This document shows positions 33,446 to 46,741 of a DNA stretch of 64,000 nt, piece after piece (the stretch's first letter is position 1; every line of letters begins with the position of its first letter). This DNA comes from Tyto alba (lineage: Eukaryota > Chordata > Aves > Strigiformes > Tytonidae): positions 6,503,501-6,567,500 of the forward strand of contig NW_024881278.1 of the NCBI RefSeq assembly GCF_018691265.1, given 5' to 3'. Under the pieces are notes generated by a model. It ran no database searches. It was given only the letters and a program-made list of their open reading frames with translations, and was not told the DNA's origin. The position numbers and the translations under genes are program-made.

Positions 33446-35559
33446 TCATGCTTTTGTCAAAGACATGGTTACCTCCACTTTATCTGAATCTCAAAAAGTA
33501 GAAGAAATAGATCATTGAAAAGCAACAGATATAGATGTTCAGAACAAATTTCTTGTTCCTTTTAGTGTCTGCTGTCTCAGAGAATACTGTTAATTGCATC
33601 ACTCCCTCCAAAATTCTCCTCTATCATCTTTCCCTGTGTGACTCCCTTCTCTTCGATCCAGTAGTTAAATGTGTCAGCTAAGAGATGTTGTTTTCTTCCC
33701 CCAAATGGCCTTTTCCTTTTGAGGCCTTGTGTGACTTGTCACCTGAGCAAGAATTTCAGTTTCAGTATCCTGCAAGTATTGTACTACATCTGAGATGATT
33801 CTCATTGTGTCCCTGGAAGAAGAAATACTAACTTGGGTATCATCAGCAACTTCTTGACAGAGTTTTTTGTTACTCTTTGAGAACGTTCTTGTGTCCTGAC
33901 TGTGGGTGAATGTGGTCAGGATGAATGTGGTCCCTTCTACGCCCGCAGAAAGGAGGGCTTTTGGGGAAGGTTGTCCATTGCCACCCTCTGGGCCTTATAG
34001 GGAGGAATGAATAGAGTCTTTGTAACGTGGTACCATCTGGAAGCAATTGGAGGCAGGGTAAATAATGAGGAACAATGCAGTCAGATTCAGTAGGCTTTGG
34101 CTTGTGTAGGTACTAGGTCAATAGATGGCAAATACATTTCAATGTAAAAAATAACACAGGGCCAAGAAGTACATTTGGGGGATTATTTACTAACCAGGAC
34201 GTTTATATAGCATGCTGATGAGGAAAAGGATTTTGCGGGTTGCAGTGGGGCAGTAAATAAAAGTTAGCTAAGACCTAATATATGTGAACACTGATGCCAT
34301 TGCACTTACAGGAATGAAGATTTGTTCAAAGCTATCATACTCTATCCTTTTGGTGCCAATTACATGTTTATTAGGCCTATACGTGTTTACTCAGTACTAA
34401 GTCTTGGTTTAAGGAATGAAAAAGGTTTACCTGTGGTGAGGTGCACCTTATGCGTAGCTTTGACTTCACCCTGGAGAACAGGCCTTTCAGCTCTGGATCT
34501 GAGCAGGAGCTAAAGCCCAGAGCTCATAACTGAAACCTGATCCCCTCACCATCTCTTCTTCTCTCCTTCCCTCCGATGACATAGTTCAAGAGGTTTGGCT
34601 TCAGGGTTCCTATTTCTTCTGTAACTCTTGGTAATTATTTAAATAACACAAAATCCCCAGAATGTGCAGTATATACCTTATTTGTTACAAGATCATCAGT
34701 TACTGGTTGCATTAGTTCTGTGATCGAGTTCAGAGGAAAAACCTTTAAGAATATCAGTTTTTTTCTTTCCTCCATAGTCCTGCCTCTTTGGCATGGGTGC
34801 TTACAGCAATTCCCACTAGTAGCGATAGGTATTGAATAGGGTTTTTTCTCCCCTTAATGCTACTTCAGCAGCACAAGGTCAATGCTTCTTTCCCTCTGGT
34901 TTTCCCACCTCAAGAGAGTAACATTTTTGAACAGCAATCCCCAGTGTTTAGAGCTATGCCATCCCCCAATCCTGAAGCTCATCTTTGCTACTAAGAACAA
35001 AACCGTATTCTCCATAGTGCAACGTGCCCATGATATTAACCCTGTAACCTGCTGAGCTCCCGTCGCCATCTGCAAAAATAGATCTGGAGTCTGTTTACAA
35101 ATCATAGTGATATTCCCAGGAACGCTGCGTTGTAAAACAACAGTTTGTCTTGAATGTATTTTGATTTTTCAAAACAGTTTTATCTTGAAAGCATTCCTGT
35201 AAGCCCTATCAAGCAAAGCCCTAGTTCCAATGTATCCGTTTACTGAATTAAACAGCGCTAAACATTTAACATTCTAAATGAATTAGGCTGGGAGATGTGA
35301 GGAAAGCTGAGCTTTAAGATGAAATGTAGGACAAACTCAAAAGGATGTTTTGCCTGTTTCATTCAGCATTAGTATCTTGCCTATAGGCCTCCCTTTGAAA
35401 TAATCTGTGAACATGGTTACCATATAATTAGCTAAGCAGTAACTTAGGTGTTTAAAAATATTTTTTCAGGTGCTTTTTTGTATTCATGATAGCTTCTCAA
35501 CACCAAAAATCAATCTCAATCAAAGCTGCTACTGAGTTTATCATAAATTATCATGAAAA

Positions 35560-35840
35560 GGTTTTCTACTGAGTAGATGGTTAATTACTATCTAATTTGA
35601 ATAATTTTGCATATTAATGAGAAATGAATGAAAATCATTTTTAGATTTTTAACTTCAGCTGAGAAACCCATGGAGATAATGGCCCCCTTTTAAGATGCAT
35701 GTGATCCTGTTACTAAAGGAGACTGAGAATTTTTTTCATTTACCAACTTGTTTTAAATTGATTAATGGATTAGCGTTTTTGTCATTAATAAACTATATCC
35801 AAATGAAAGACAAGTTCATTATTTGACTGTGTGGCCTTAT
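35560..35840. promoter_or_regulatory. Homeodomain/POU-motif-rich AT block (candidate enhancer)
   Basis: Within 280 bases there are repeated TAAT/ATTA cores: GGTTAATTACTA, TCTAATTT, GAATAATTTT, TTTGCATATTAATGA (35606-35620, an octamer-like POU half next to a homeodomain core), TTGATTAATGGATTAGC and GTCATTAATAAAC. There is no simple repeat, which is unlike most AT-rich neighbours. Dense homeodomain cores in complex AT-rich DNA are common in vertebrate developmental enhancers, but also expected at some rate by base composition. The call is inference. Confidence 0.25.
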
Positions 35841-37103
35841 ATATGCTGCCAGAAAAAAAGTAACTGACAGAAAACAGATTAAGGCTTTGCTTAGGGACGG
35901 TGTAGCCTTGCACAATCCTTTGTAAATGCCAGAAAGCCAGAAGACTGCAAAGTTACGCAGAGCTGGTTTGAGGTAGGTAGAAATTCATGTGCTTTGCTTT
36001 ACGAAACGTGAACAAGTATCACAAACACAACCTCCTTTCTGCTCCTCTGCACCCACACCTAACTGTGAGCGGGCGAGAGCCCTGCCTGTAGAAAATAGGT
36101 GATGCAGCCCTCTGTGCTGCAAAAGGCAATAGAGCTCTTTTGCCACCGCAATCCCAGCCTGGCAGGTGGGGCAGCCTTTGTGCTTTGTGGGCTCTGGCAA
36201 AGGGGGGAAGGACCAAAAAAGCCTTGTTGGTAGCTTGTCCTGCATTGCTCTGCCTTCAGGCTTCCTTGTACTCCAGTTTAGAGAGAAATTAGCCAAATTA
36301 CTGCTGCCCTTTTGCCTCACTGAATCAAACTGGTTCTGCATCTGCAGTGAGAGATGTAAGACTAAAAATATACATTCGCACAGCAACGGGAGTGTAAGGC
36401 TATTGGAAGTTGGGAACTGTGAATGACAGTAGATCTGGGCGCTCTGCGAACCTTCTGTATTTTACATTGGCCTTTACTATACGTAAGGCCTTTAGGGAGG
36501 TGGCAGTCTCTTTGCAGAGTACCTAGAATAACGTAGCTCTGATTCACAATTGCATGGTTCTCTGCATGCTGCAGCCGTGCAAATAGTAAATAAGGATAAA
36601 ATACACACACCACTGTATGGAACCACACTCTTGGTCAGGGGTGTCTAGTTACTATTGCATCTATTAGGACTTGGGTTTCTGGGATTCCTCCCTTCTGATT
36701 TTCAACCATGCAGTTTTTATAATATGAGCAAAAGGAACTTACAATAATATTGAAAGGTTGTACATTAAAAATGAGTATACAGTGCACTCTTAGAATAAAT
36801 AATTAATTGCCGGAAGATATCAGTGAAGCCTAAGGAGTGACATTTATATAAATATAACAAGACTATCCAGATTTCTAATGGCAAATGTTTAAAGACAGGA
36901 AGCAAAATTTTTAGGGAAATAAACCATCTCACTTCAAAGCATATGCCAGGCATTACCTAATGTGAGATAGGGAGCAACGATGCATGCTCATTATGGTAGA
37001 CGTTTGACTGCTCATTTTCCTGCAGCAATTGGTAATAACCCTTGTCAATAACAGATTACTAGATACAAAGTACACCAGTCCCATGGTCTTCACAGCCGTA
37101 CAT

Positions 37104-37119
37104 AAATATTTAAATATTT
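37104..37119. repeat. 16-bp perfect AT palindrome
   Basis: AAATATTTAAATATTT is its own reverse complement. Low-complexity AT sequence; probably incidental. Confidence 0.8.
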
Positions 37120-38720
37120 TAAAAATAGTTTTCCATTTCATCAAAGTGAATAAATGGAAAAATTATATGCATTCTGTAATAAATCCTGGGGATTTTTAGG
37201 GCTATGATCCTTACTCCTGATTGCAAGGTAAATGGGGCCATGTTTGAGGGGACTCTGAACTTTACAGGGAAGAAATTTCTTAAAATAAGATGTGATTGCT
37301 GAATTTGCACAAAATAAGAGGTTGAAATTTTCAAAATGGAATTGGGTATTTAGCACACATTTTTCATTCTTGATAATGGTAACATACAGCTAAATCTACC
37401 TAAAGGTTTGGAAGGTGTAGATTAATTTGAAATGTAACCAAAATGTTAGGGAGATGACAGAATATATTTGAGGCAGTTCTGATCACTGCTATGATCCCTT
37501 CCTTAACTCCGTCTGGTTTTTTTGCTTCCAACATATAAGATGTTTTGGGAATTAGCGTTTTTTTGCCTTGCTGAAGACTTCCTCACCTCCATTCCCCTCC
37601 ATTGTCTGCTTCCTTATTTTTAGTTCTGGGAACAGCTACCATGTGCATGGCTAAACCAGCATGTGGTGGGATTTGTCTTGGGACTCCTTGAAGGATAAGC
37701 TGTGGACCTCGGACTGTACCACAATTAAAATACTATATCAGCATGTCAAAACACTGAAGAAGTCAACATGGGAACTGTGTACCAGAACCAGCTGGTTAAT
37801 TAACACAATTTCTTTAGTATGACCGTATTATTTTTAGGACTTTGAATGAAATACCTATAGAAAATGGGGGTTGAAATGAACAATATGAGAATTTAGTAAT
37901 GACCAGTATGTTTCTCCTGCTCACTGGCAGGGCACCTATATATCCAAATCCACCCAAACAAGATGTTTCCTTCTGTTTAGAACATCATTGCAATCTGTGC
38001 TAGTGCTGATAAATAATCTTACCAATCATAACTCTTAACAATGTGTGGAAACTCCTACATTTTACCAGTGTACAAGCTAATAAGCATGTGACTAGCATCT
38101 TTTTCTGGCATTAAGCCATACTTTACAGATGCTTATATTACTGTGTATCTCAAAAATTATCTGGCCCAGCTCTTACAGTCTTCATTCAATACTCTGATTT
38201 CAAAAGAAAGTCTGCCTAAGTTTTGACTGCCTGAGTCAGTAACTTTGTCTGTAGGAACACTATTTAAATGAAAATAACCTCTATCTGCAGGTGTGTTTTG
38301 TAAATCATACCAATGGATTTGGTCATTAGGTTGGTAAGAAATAATGAAGCTGTGAGATCAGAAGATGCGTTGGTACCTTTAAGTCACCATGCATGTATGC
38401 ACAGAACCCTGTGCCTGCCACTGATACTGAAGTACCTAATGAACTATTATTTTCTGGTTTTCTGGTTTCTTACATTGTAGAAGAGGATCTACAGCTTGTA
38501 AATTTTCTGGTGAGTAAGGTATTTGCCATCATCAGAAACATCAGCAGAAGGTCAGACGGACTGCATGAGAATTGTGTGAATATTTTTGCAGCTTTCATTA
38601 GCAAAATTATTTTAATTAGCGAAGCCCAAAGTAATTGAAGGAGAAGGTCATTTTATTTGTTTAGGATCAATGCTTCCATCACCATCCTGGTAGAATAGAT
38701 TTCTCCAGTTGTGAGGACTA

Positions 38721-38770
38721 ATTCTAATCTGGTGTAAATCAAGAATAACTCCGCTGAGGTAAAATAGAGC
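38721..38770. repeat. Palindromic amniote repeat fragment
   Basis: AATCTGGTGTAAATCAAGAA followed by TAACTCCGCTGAGGT matches the form 'tctggtgtaaatcaggagtaactccattgaagt', a widespread degenerate palindromic element in birds, turtles and crocodilians. I cannot assign a library name. It is the first of six related fragments within 9 kb. Confidence 0.55.
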
Positions 38771-39574
38771 CCCCTCCACTATAAAACTTGAATCCTAAAC
38801 ACTGCTTTAATGGTGAAGAGTGCAGCTGGGTGTCTATTCACATTTGGTCCCTTTCAGAGGTACTTTGCTTCTCAAATAGTCTTTGGACTACTTGGACTTA
38901 CAGGATCACATGCAAAAGTATAGTGCACTTTTAAGTACATAATGATATGAGATGTATGTTCATTATATCCAAGATATTATGTGAATGCATTGGGGCACTG
39001 ACCTTGTTCAAGGTGGGAGCTCCTCACCCTATAACCACAAGCTGGCAAATTTCTTGCCAGCACAGTCATTCTAACAATTTGTAGAAAGGGGGGAAGGTAT
39101 TGCAGGCTCCTTCATGCTACACCTGAATGTAAATGTTTGATCATATATTTTCCATATACCTAGTTGTTTTTTCAAGGAGACCACACATAGGTAGAATGAG
39201 AGGAGTAAAGGCAGCCAAAAGTTAACAGCTCTGTTGGCGTGACATTTTCTTTAATTTTGTGATGTTTTTACCTCTCCACTCTGTACATAGGTTCATGCAC
39301 AAATTTCCGGTGCACCTTTTTCTGAACTTCTCTCTTAAATGGCACAGCTCTAACTTCAGAATCAGTCATAGGAAAGGCTCTATTCCTAGAAGCCAGTGAG
39401 ATTTTTAAGATCCAAATGCTTCAAACACCATTTGAAATGATCAAGGGCAGGGACCACTCATGAGAATTACCATGCGCCAAGAAGTTAGGCATTTAAAATA
39501 AAAACACCACAAATAATTGCTGGGCTTGTTCTATGTCATATGAATTCATAGAGTAATGACCAAACTGTGGCACA

Positions 39575-39650
39575 GCTCCACTCTCACTTATATTGAGTGT
39601 AAATTTATAGTAGTTGCAGTGAAGTCAATAGCATTTCTTTGGACTTACAA
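39575..39650. repeat. Palindromic amniote repeat fragment
   Basis: AGCTCCACTCTCACTTATAT, then TTGAGTGTAAATTTATAGTA and GTGAAGTCAATAGCATTTC, follow the order of the family core (tgtaaat..agtaactccattgaagtcaatggagttac). It is strongly diverged. Confidence 0.5.
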
Positions 39651-40190
39651 AGGTTACTGAATGTCAAATTCTGCTTTCAGGCTGAGAACAAAATAATTCT
39701 AAAGATATACTGAGAGCATGATCCTAATTTGTTTCAGCAGCCTTTGGCCTCTTTGTCATATAGAAACCCAGGAAATTACAGAAACTTTAGGTTTGTGTTC
39801 TTTTTAAAGGCTGGATGATTTTTCAAAGACTGTCTGAGGAAGCAGAATGTGTACCAGTTAGGCACTGGCCTGTTTTTGAAGGCCTGGTGGATATGCATGC
39901 CCTCAACTGGAACCAGGAGTGTTCACTTGCTCGACTGGAACTGGGTGATCTTCATTTCCTTGTCTACCTGAGGGCAGGCAAAATCCTCCCTCTGCTTCCC
40001 GCTATGCCCTGAAGTGCCCAGGCTTGACATACTTTAAAATGATAAAAACTTCCTGAACTCCGAATGCGACTCAGCCCAGGGCTAGCTGTTGAGACAAGCC
40101 ATGGAGATGTTCCGCCTCATTTCAACAATTAGTGGATTATGCTTATGCTGTTTGATTATCTTTGTTATAGCCTTGTGTGTGTTACCGAAG

Positions 40191-40213
40191 TTTAACTCCC
40201 ACTGATTTCAATG
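40191..40213. repeat. Palindromic repeat core fragment (short)
   Basis: TTTAACTCCCACTGATTTCAATG matches 'aactcccattgacttcaatg'. Only the core is visible, so confidence is low. Confidence 0.35.
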
Positions 40214-41470
40214 TGTACGATGTGCTTTTTGTTTTAACGATAACTCTGGAATCTGGAATTAACTATGCCAAATGAGGTTGCATATGGAGGTCCAAGTTAA
40301 TTTCTGTTTAATAGAAATAAATACAGGTGACTCTCCCTCGGGAAAAGAGGGTCTGCAAGGTCATTTGGCTTGCTGAGATATGTGGATGCTGCTTTTATGC
40401 CAAGCCTAAGTGGTGGGCAGGATTAGAGAAGTTTCAGAAGGGCATTTTGAATTTGCATATGTGCAGATCAGATAGCCTAAAACAAAATGTCTTGAGAAAT
40501 GAAAGTCATATAAAGGAACGGAGAGTGTGGAAGGATGTCCTTGTGTCTCTTCAAGTTGAAGTGAAATATCACAGCTGTGCTTTTATGGCCCAAAATAAGG
40601 CTGCTGCTTAAACCCTATGCAAGTAGATGTGTGTTTTGGGGTGACCCTTCAGATGCACCCACAGCTTTGAAATCCCCTGTAGTACATGCTTAAGTGCATT
40701 GCGGGCATGCCTGCACCTCCAGCTGTCCTGTCTGCCTTTGCAGGAGCAATGTCAAGCAGACAAGACCTTGTCCACTGTCCCTGCTGCAAGGGCAGACAAG
40801 AGTGGTACGCTGCCTGAGTTCGTTAACTGGTCAGAGCACCTGCAGGAGACTAGCAGGCACCAGGAACAAGGTCCCAGTGGCAACCTTGAATTTAGAGCAT
40901 TCCCGGGGCAGCTGTGTCAAAAAAAAGGTAACCCACACTGGTTTTTGCACAGGCACAAAGGATTTGAATATGTTGTAACACTTCCCTACAGAATAGATCC
41001 CACAGCTAAAGCTGCAAAGCTTTATGCTCTCAGCCCCAGCCCAGTCCATGAAGCCTCAGCCAAAATGTCACCCATTACAAAAGGTACTGTGCTTCTGAAA
41101 CGAGGTTGCTGTTTGTGGAAATACAGTGACCAGTAAGATGAGTTTGTTGGATGAATTATGTCTTGACACTCATCCAGGTAAAGCAGCAGAGATGACAGAT
41201 AGTTTGGCAGAAGAGGTACAGTTAGCATATGAAACCATATCTATAACATATGGGCATCAGTATATATTTGTGGATTAATACATAGCTATTCTTCTGAAAA
41301 ATAGGTTTAAAAATTGTCCTTTCTGCTTAAAAAGTCAATGAATATTTAATTATAAACCCAAACATATCTAATACATATATAAGAGAGATCCTGGAAAAAA
41401 AAATTTAGAGGGCACAGAATGAAAACAAAGCCAAAACTTGTCAGTGTAACCATTAACTACAATAGATCAA

Positions 41471-41500
41471 TGCCAGTTTACATCACCTGAGAATATGGCC
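41471..41500. repeat. Palindromic repeat fragment (short)
   Basis: GCCAGTTTACATCACCTGAG followed by AATATGGCC matches 'accagtttacaccagctgaggatctggcc', another arm of the same kind of element. Confidence 0.4.
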
Positions 41501-42574
41501 AATACCATCTATTTGAGCACACACTGTCCTGCATCTCTTGTGATATTTATTTTTAGTAATTAGGATACCGTTGACAAAATAAGGTCCTGCTTTATTCCAG
41601 GGGCAAGACTTAAATTCTAATGCCTAATGTTCTTTCTCAGTTTTCTTTTATTTGTGTATGTAGAATAAGCCAGCTATACACAGCACCTTAGAAACTCTGT
41701 TTCCATGGGTTATAGATTTTCTTATATATTTATATACTAATTATATAAGTAGTTTTGTAAACTTGTACTTCTTAGGTAAGATGTTCCAGAAATCAAAATA
41801 GTCAACATTAAACACCACAAGTACAGCTGCAGTTTTAAATATTTTATAATCCAATCAAATTGTTTGAGTAGTAATGCATTTAAATGTTGTTATGGAATCC
41901 CCTCTAGACTTTTTAAAATGGTTACTCTGTTCTTGGCTTTGCTATTTATGAAATTCATATGGGATGACATTTTTAATAATAGAGCATTTGACTTACAGAG
42001 TAGCAATTCCTGCAGTGTCTCAGTATAATCTATAATTTTCTGACTGAACTTTCAGAGGGACACAAACACATATCACACTTTTATTAATGAACATATACAT
42101 CTGTTGATGTTGCCATAATTGAAATGACCTTAAGTGAGAAGACCTGCATAAGTCGTTTAGCATTTTTTATGATGCTTGGGTGAAGATGCTGTACAGATGC
42201 AGCTTTAGGAAGCTAAAGCAGGAGTACAAAAGCAGTGCTAAAATGACAAAGGCAGGTTTAATTTGGAAAAAGGCAGAAAGCAAAGCACAGCCCACATATA
42301 ATTAAGCAACATCCAGTACTATAGAGTTGGACAGAAGAAAGCTATCAGGGAGTCTAAATTACCTCTCCTCCCTAGAGAGGATGGCACTGTCAGGTCAGGG
42401 CTGTGCTAAATGCTGGGTAACATGAGGGTATTTGATTGCAGTTGCTTCCGCTGTACAGAGGTTGTGGATAAACTGAGGACATCATTTCTGAGAGGCAAAA
42501 GTTCCTTAACCTCCTCAAGCACAAATATGTGTCAGAAGGGCATTTATAAAACAACAGCCAGGGCTTTGGAAAGG

Positions 42575-42624
42575 AAAAAAAAAAAAAAAAACGAAACAGA
42601 ACAAAACAAAAAACACAAACAAAA
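42575..42624. repeat. Poly-A (17) followed by A/C-rich tract
   Basis: A17 at 42575-42591 runs into CGAAACAGAACAAAACAAAA.. up to 42624, almost free of T. It accounts for the phenylalanine-rich section of the long minus-strand frame over this region. Confidence 0.9.
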
Positions 42625-43394
42625 TGTCAAGCACACGAGTGCTTCCTTTGCAGTTCATCTTAGGCTCTCTTCCCCAGAAAGGCATGGACAGAAGCCAAAT
42701 GACTGCATGAAACTGGGGCAGAAAGTTGTGAAAAGACTGGTGGGAGGCAAGACTCCCCTGGGCCTGGGCCAGCAGTGCCTGATTCACCCGCTGTCCTGTG
42801 CCCCAGCTGCTGGTGGCAGGAGTGAAACAGCAGTGCAGGCAGGGAGACTGGACCCCCCCCTTCGCTCCCTGTAAAATCTGTGGTTTCAGGCAGGGGTTGT
42901 AGATGTCAGCTTCCTCTTCCTTAAAGTTTGTGACTTCTCCTTGCTGTGCTCTCCCAGGCGTCTCCTGCGTCAGAGGGTGTGCTCTGAAAGCCCCCAGCCG
43001 GGACCGCAGCGTTTCCTGGTCAGCCCTGTGGCAAGGGAAGGGTGGTCCAGCACAAGCCTCCTGGACGAACATCCGGAGAGCCACCGAAATCTAGCCAGGG
43101 TTCCCAAGGTGGCCTTGTTTTGTGTCAACAACATTTCTTCTGCCCTTTCTACATATTCCTTCATCTGCTTAAGCGTGTGGAATGATTTTTCCAATGATTA
43201 TGGCCAAACCAGATGCTCACATGGTGAAAATCAGCATACGTAGCTCCACTGGCTTCAGAAGCTTAAGCTAAGATAGTGCTGCTGATGGTTTTCATTTGCT
43301 CAGTACTGTGGGAGAGTTTGATTTGGAGGTTAGACCAGAAAAACTTTCAGAAGAGAGCCTACAGGTGGAGAGATAGATCCCGCTCCCGTTATAA

Positions 43395-43500
43395 ACAGTT
43401 GTAAATCTCGCTACATGAAAGCTCTGGAGCTACTCCAGATTAACTTCACTGAAAATGAGCCTGGAATCAGGCCCTGTGGTGCCTGATTTACTTCAGATTG
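43395..43500. repeat. Palindromic amniote repeat, best-preserved copy
   Basis: AGTTGTAAATCTCGCTAC, CTCTGGAGCTACTCCAGATT, AACTTCACTGAAAATGAGCC and TGGAATCAGGCCC follow in order. They match the family form 'ggagttactccagatttacactggtgtaaatgagatcagaatcaggccc'. A second GCCTGATTTAC downstream may be the opposite arm. No coding capacity; probably a MITE-like or SINE-like ancient element. Confidence 0.6.
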
Positions 43501-45393
43501 TTACTAATTTGAAGAGAGAAAATGAATTCTTGTTAAGGGGAAATAAGCAGTCTTTATTAATAATAATTAGACAAGGAAGACATTAGTTTTGATATATTGG
43601 CTTAATCTGGTAAATAGACAGATCAGTAAAAAATAGAATTAATAATTTTACAAACGGGTAAACATTTTCTGTTTTTTAATATTAATTGTGTTTAAATGTT
43701 TCCTTAAAAATGTGGGTTGCTCCCACAGTAGCAGCTACACCAGGGTGAATTGTCTGAGCACCCCTGCTTAGTTGCAAAATCAGGCTCCTGCTTCAGTCCT
43801 CAGTGATGGGCTGGGATCGCCAAAGGCCACCAAGCCTTGTGGTCAGAGAGGCACCAACACCAGGGTGTCTGTGTGTCACCAGCAGCTGGGACACTACGTA
43901 TTTGAGTTTGCATGTCACTGCACTTCTTACAAACTGTTGCTCAGGATTTGCTTCTATCTATGCTTTTTGTTCTGGTTTCAAGGCATGTAAAAGTCACTAT
44001 GTGCTGTCAATGCAGTCCCACTTAAAGGCGATTCTGTGCTAAGGTATGAGCTCCATTACTCTAGGCCCTGAAAGCACTGATTGATTGTCTGTTTAGCTTG
44101 CAAAATTTAGGAGGAGGGAAAAAGAGGCTCAGGATGTGTGTGCCAACAGCATGCCTGAGTCCCTTTCCTGTCATTAAACCACATCTCCCCTGAAGCACCA
44201 ATGTAATTTTTTTTTTTTCACTGTCTGAAAGGGAGTGGTGACATGGTCACCACCATTGCTTCTGAAAGATCTCACTGGTGCTTTGTTTCCCATCTAATCG
44301 CCTTCATCTTTTTACTCTTGACTTCTGGTGGGATCACAACACTGAATTAAGGAATGGTTGCAATCCAAATTATTGTTTGACACAAGCTAAGTGGAAAAAA
44401 ACACCAGTATCAAATTTCACCAGAAGCCATACACTAATGTACCAGGATTATTGTGTTCTTCATAGTCAGAATGATTGTATGTAATTTTACATGTAATGTT
44501 CTTTGAACATATGGTTCATAACATAAAAATCCCTTCATTTTAATTGACACAATAGGCTGGAATGGCTTTTTTTCCCTTGCCAAAGTACTTGTTATGGTCT
44601 GTATCACCTATAATGTGCATTCTGTAAAGCTCCTAACTAGGTATTTGGATGCTGGAATGTAAAAGACTGCTATTTATGAGACCATGAGACCACCTACTGG
44701 GTCAATGATTTGCATTTTAAAAGTTCATTAATATGTACTAAGATCATAATAATGCCGGTGTTTCATCAGACCAGCCTTCATCTCATTCTAGTAATAAGTA
44801 TCTTCTAGAAATGTCTTTTAAGGTAAAACAGAGGAGCAAACAAATGGATATTTTTGTGACTCTTAAGTTGCTCTAATTGAAAGTTTAAAGAACACCGGAC
44901 AAAACATTTTTCTCCCAATGGTAGATAAAATCATTTTCTCCTTACGTTGTTTTTACGAATGCACTAGAGGCTTGAAAGTGAAATCTGTTTTCTTGTCTAA
45001 TCCCTTTTTCTTCCTTCACAGACACATACTGATTCGCTTTTGTAAGGCTGCTTATGAGTGCTAGTCTGCCTGGCATTGATTTTTATTTTTTTTTTGTTTT
45101 TTTATTTATTTAGGAATAGCCCTACTGCGTATTTGTTTAGGAGAAAACACAAATATAAAGAATTATGTGGGTTTTTTTCACACATATTACAAAGAAATAT
45201 AAACTTTCTTCTGACAACTATGTACTAACTCTTGTGCTCTGCACCCCATCCACATTTCACACTGAACCGCTTTACATCTCTGTACCTGTCTTCAGTCAAA
45301 GTAGCCTTTATTAAGCATAATCAGAAACACTCTTTCCTCTCAACCCTGTGTTCATTCTGATCCATATTCTTTTCCCTTTTGCAGAGAAAGTTC

Positions 45394-45410
45394 ATAATAA
45401 TAATAATAAT
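45394..45410. repeat. (ATA)n / (TAA)n microsatellite
   Basis: ATAATAATAATAATAAT: five and a half copies of a trinucleotide. Confidence 0.9.
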
Positions 45411-46410
45411 TTGTCTGGCAGAAATATTATGTTTTGATTTTTTTTTTTTGTCTGTTTCAGAACCATAGCATAGAGGAATTTACTTTAGACTCCCTTTCAT
45501 TAAAGTTTAATCACAAAGGCATATACAGAGTTAGGTGAACGCCTGCATGCCTTGTCTGAAATATAGGTTAATTAAGCAAGCTAAATATACTTTACAGAAC
45601 AGAACAATAGAGCATACAGTTCTGCAATTGAATTCAGAAGATTGAGACAAAAGTGATCATCCCAACATTTGCACTGAGCTTCCCCAGGCCTGTTCTGAAC
45701 TTTATACAACAGCATAGACTAGTGGCAAGAGGAAAGATTGTAACCAGGACGCCTTTACAAGGGGTTGTCTTCTAGGCTGTGACCCCTCTCAGACTTAAAC
45801 TACAGCAAGAGCCTAGTAACCTGTAACTGTGGAAACAGGCCCTTTAGGGATTTTATAAAATACGAATGTAAATGATAACTACCGTAATTATCTAAAGCTA
45901 CTTTCTGTTGACTAGGTAAGTGGAAAAAAAACCCCACTCTCTGCTAATGAAATAGCTAATGTTGTAGCAGTTACATAAACTCACAGAGACAGAAGCAAGT
46001 AGGGGCACTTCCTTGCCTTTTGTTTGATCATGGAGCACTCAGTTATCTGCAGACAAACTTATTCTCTTACTTTTTTTATACAGTATGGTATTTTCCTGAC
46101 TATATTGGCATAGCTCTCGTTTTGTGTAATAGGAGATGTGAGGTAGGGAACAGACAGGAAACTTTTTTTCTTAGTTCAGTTCATTTCATCTACCTCCATT
46201 TATTTCCATTTCTCAGTTGATTCACTTTGTCAGCACCCCCAAACCCGCAGGATGAGCACACTGAACAGAAATAACATTTGCCTGTTGTGAATGGGACTGG
46301 CTGCCTCTTCTCTTGCTCAGAAGGCTTATGCTATTTAGCTGTATTTAATTCAATGGATTTTCATTAAATGTCTACCTAGGAACAAGTTCTGCGGGTCTCT
46401 CAAGAAGCAA

Positions 46411-46440
46411 AACTCCCACTGATTTCAAGAGGGGCTTGCT
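46411..46440. repeat. Palindromic repeat core fragment
   Basis: AACTCCCACTGATTTCAAGA with GGGGCTTGCTCAG resembles 'aactcccattgacttcaatgggagttgctcag'. Short and low confidence alone. Confidence 0.4.
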
Positions 46441-46722
46441 CAGTGACAGCATGCGGTGTCACACAGCTTCCTTATCTTTAGTGCAGTGGAGATCCCTGCA
46501 AGATTTTCCCTGGAAATAGAGCAAGACCACACATAGGATGCTAAGGAGACTAGCTTCTGTTTTGCAAAAAGTGTACATTATAGACTTTGGTATTTTGCTT
46601 ATCCATCCCTTTCTACCTTATATAGTCATTCACACTTACACAAAGTAGATGTAAAATGTGCAGGAAAACTGGCAGTCATTTTCGACACCTTTTCTACTGT
46701 TACTGATGACTAAATGAGGTGC

Positions 46723-46741
46723 AAAAAAAAAAAAAAAAAAA
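46723..46741. repeat. Poly-A tract (19 A)
   Basis: A19 followed by GAAAAATCT. The upstream sequence is not recognised as a retroposed transcript. Confidence 0.9.

Larger units (their letters stand above)
33446..38720. other. Unannotated non-coding stretch, possible conserved elements
   Basis: No gene is supported. A 133-codon minus frame at 35985-36386 lies opposite an 86-codon plus frame and over a locally GC-richer patch; neither resembles a known protein. The region contains an AT-rich block with many homeodomain cores (35560-35840, listed separately), a 16-bp AT palindrome at 37104-37119, and a direct repeat of TGAATGTGGTC at 33907-33917 and 33922-33932. The remainder looks like unique DNA. 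Confidence 0.55.

Noticed and set aside
40327..41136. Two nearby plus frames (94 and 145 codons) as a possible gene
   Set aside because: They are in different frames with stops between, have no similarity to known proteins, and overlap minus-strand frames of 68-72 codons.
42515..43084. Longest open frame of the window (189 codons, minus strand)
   Set aside because: It reads through a 17-base homopolymer as a phenylalanine run, overlaps long frames on the plus strand, spans a GC-richer patch and matches no protein family I recognise.
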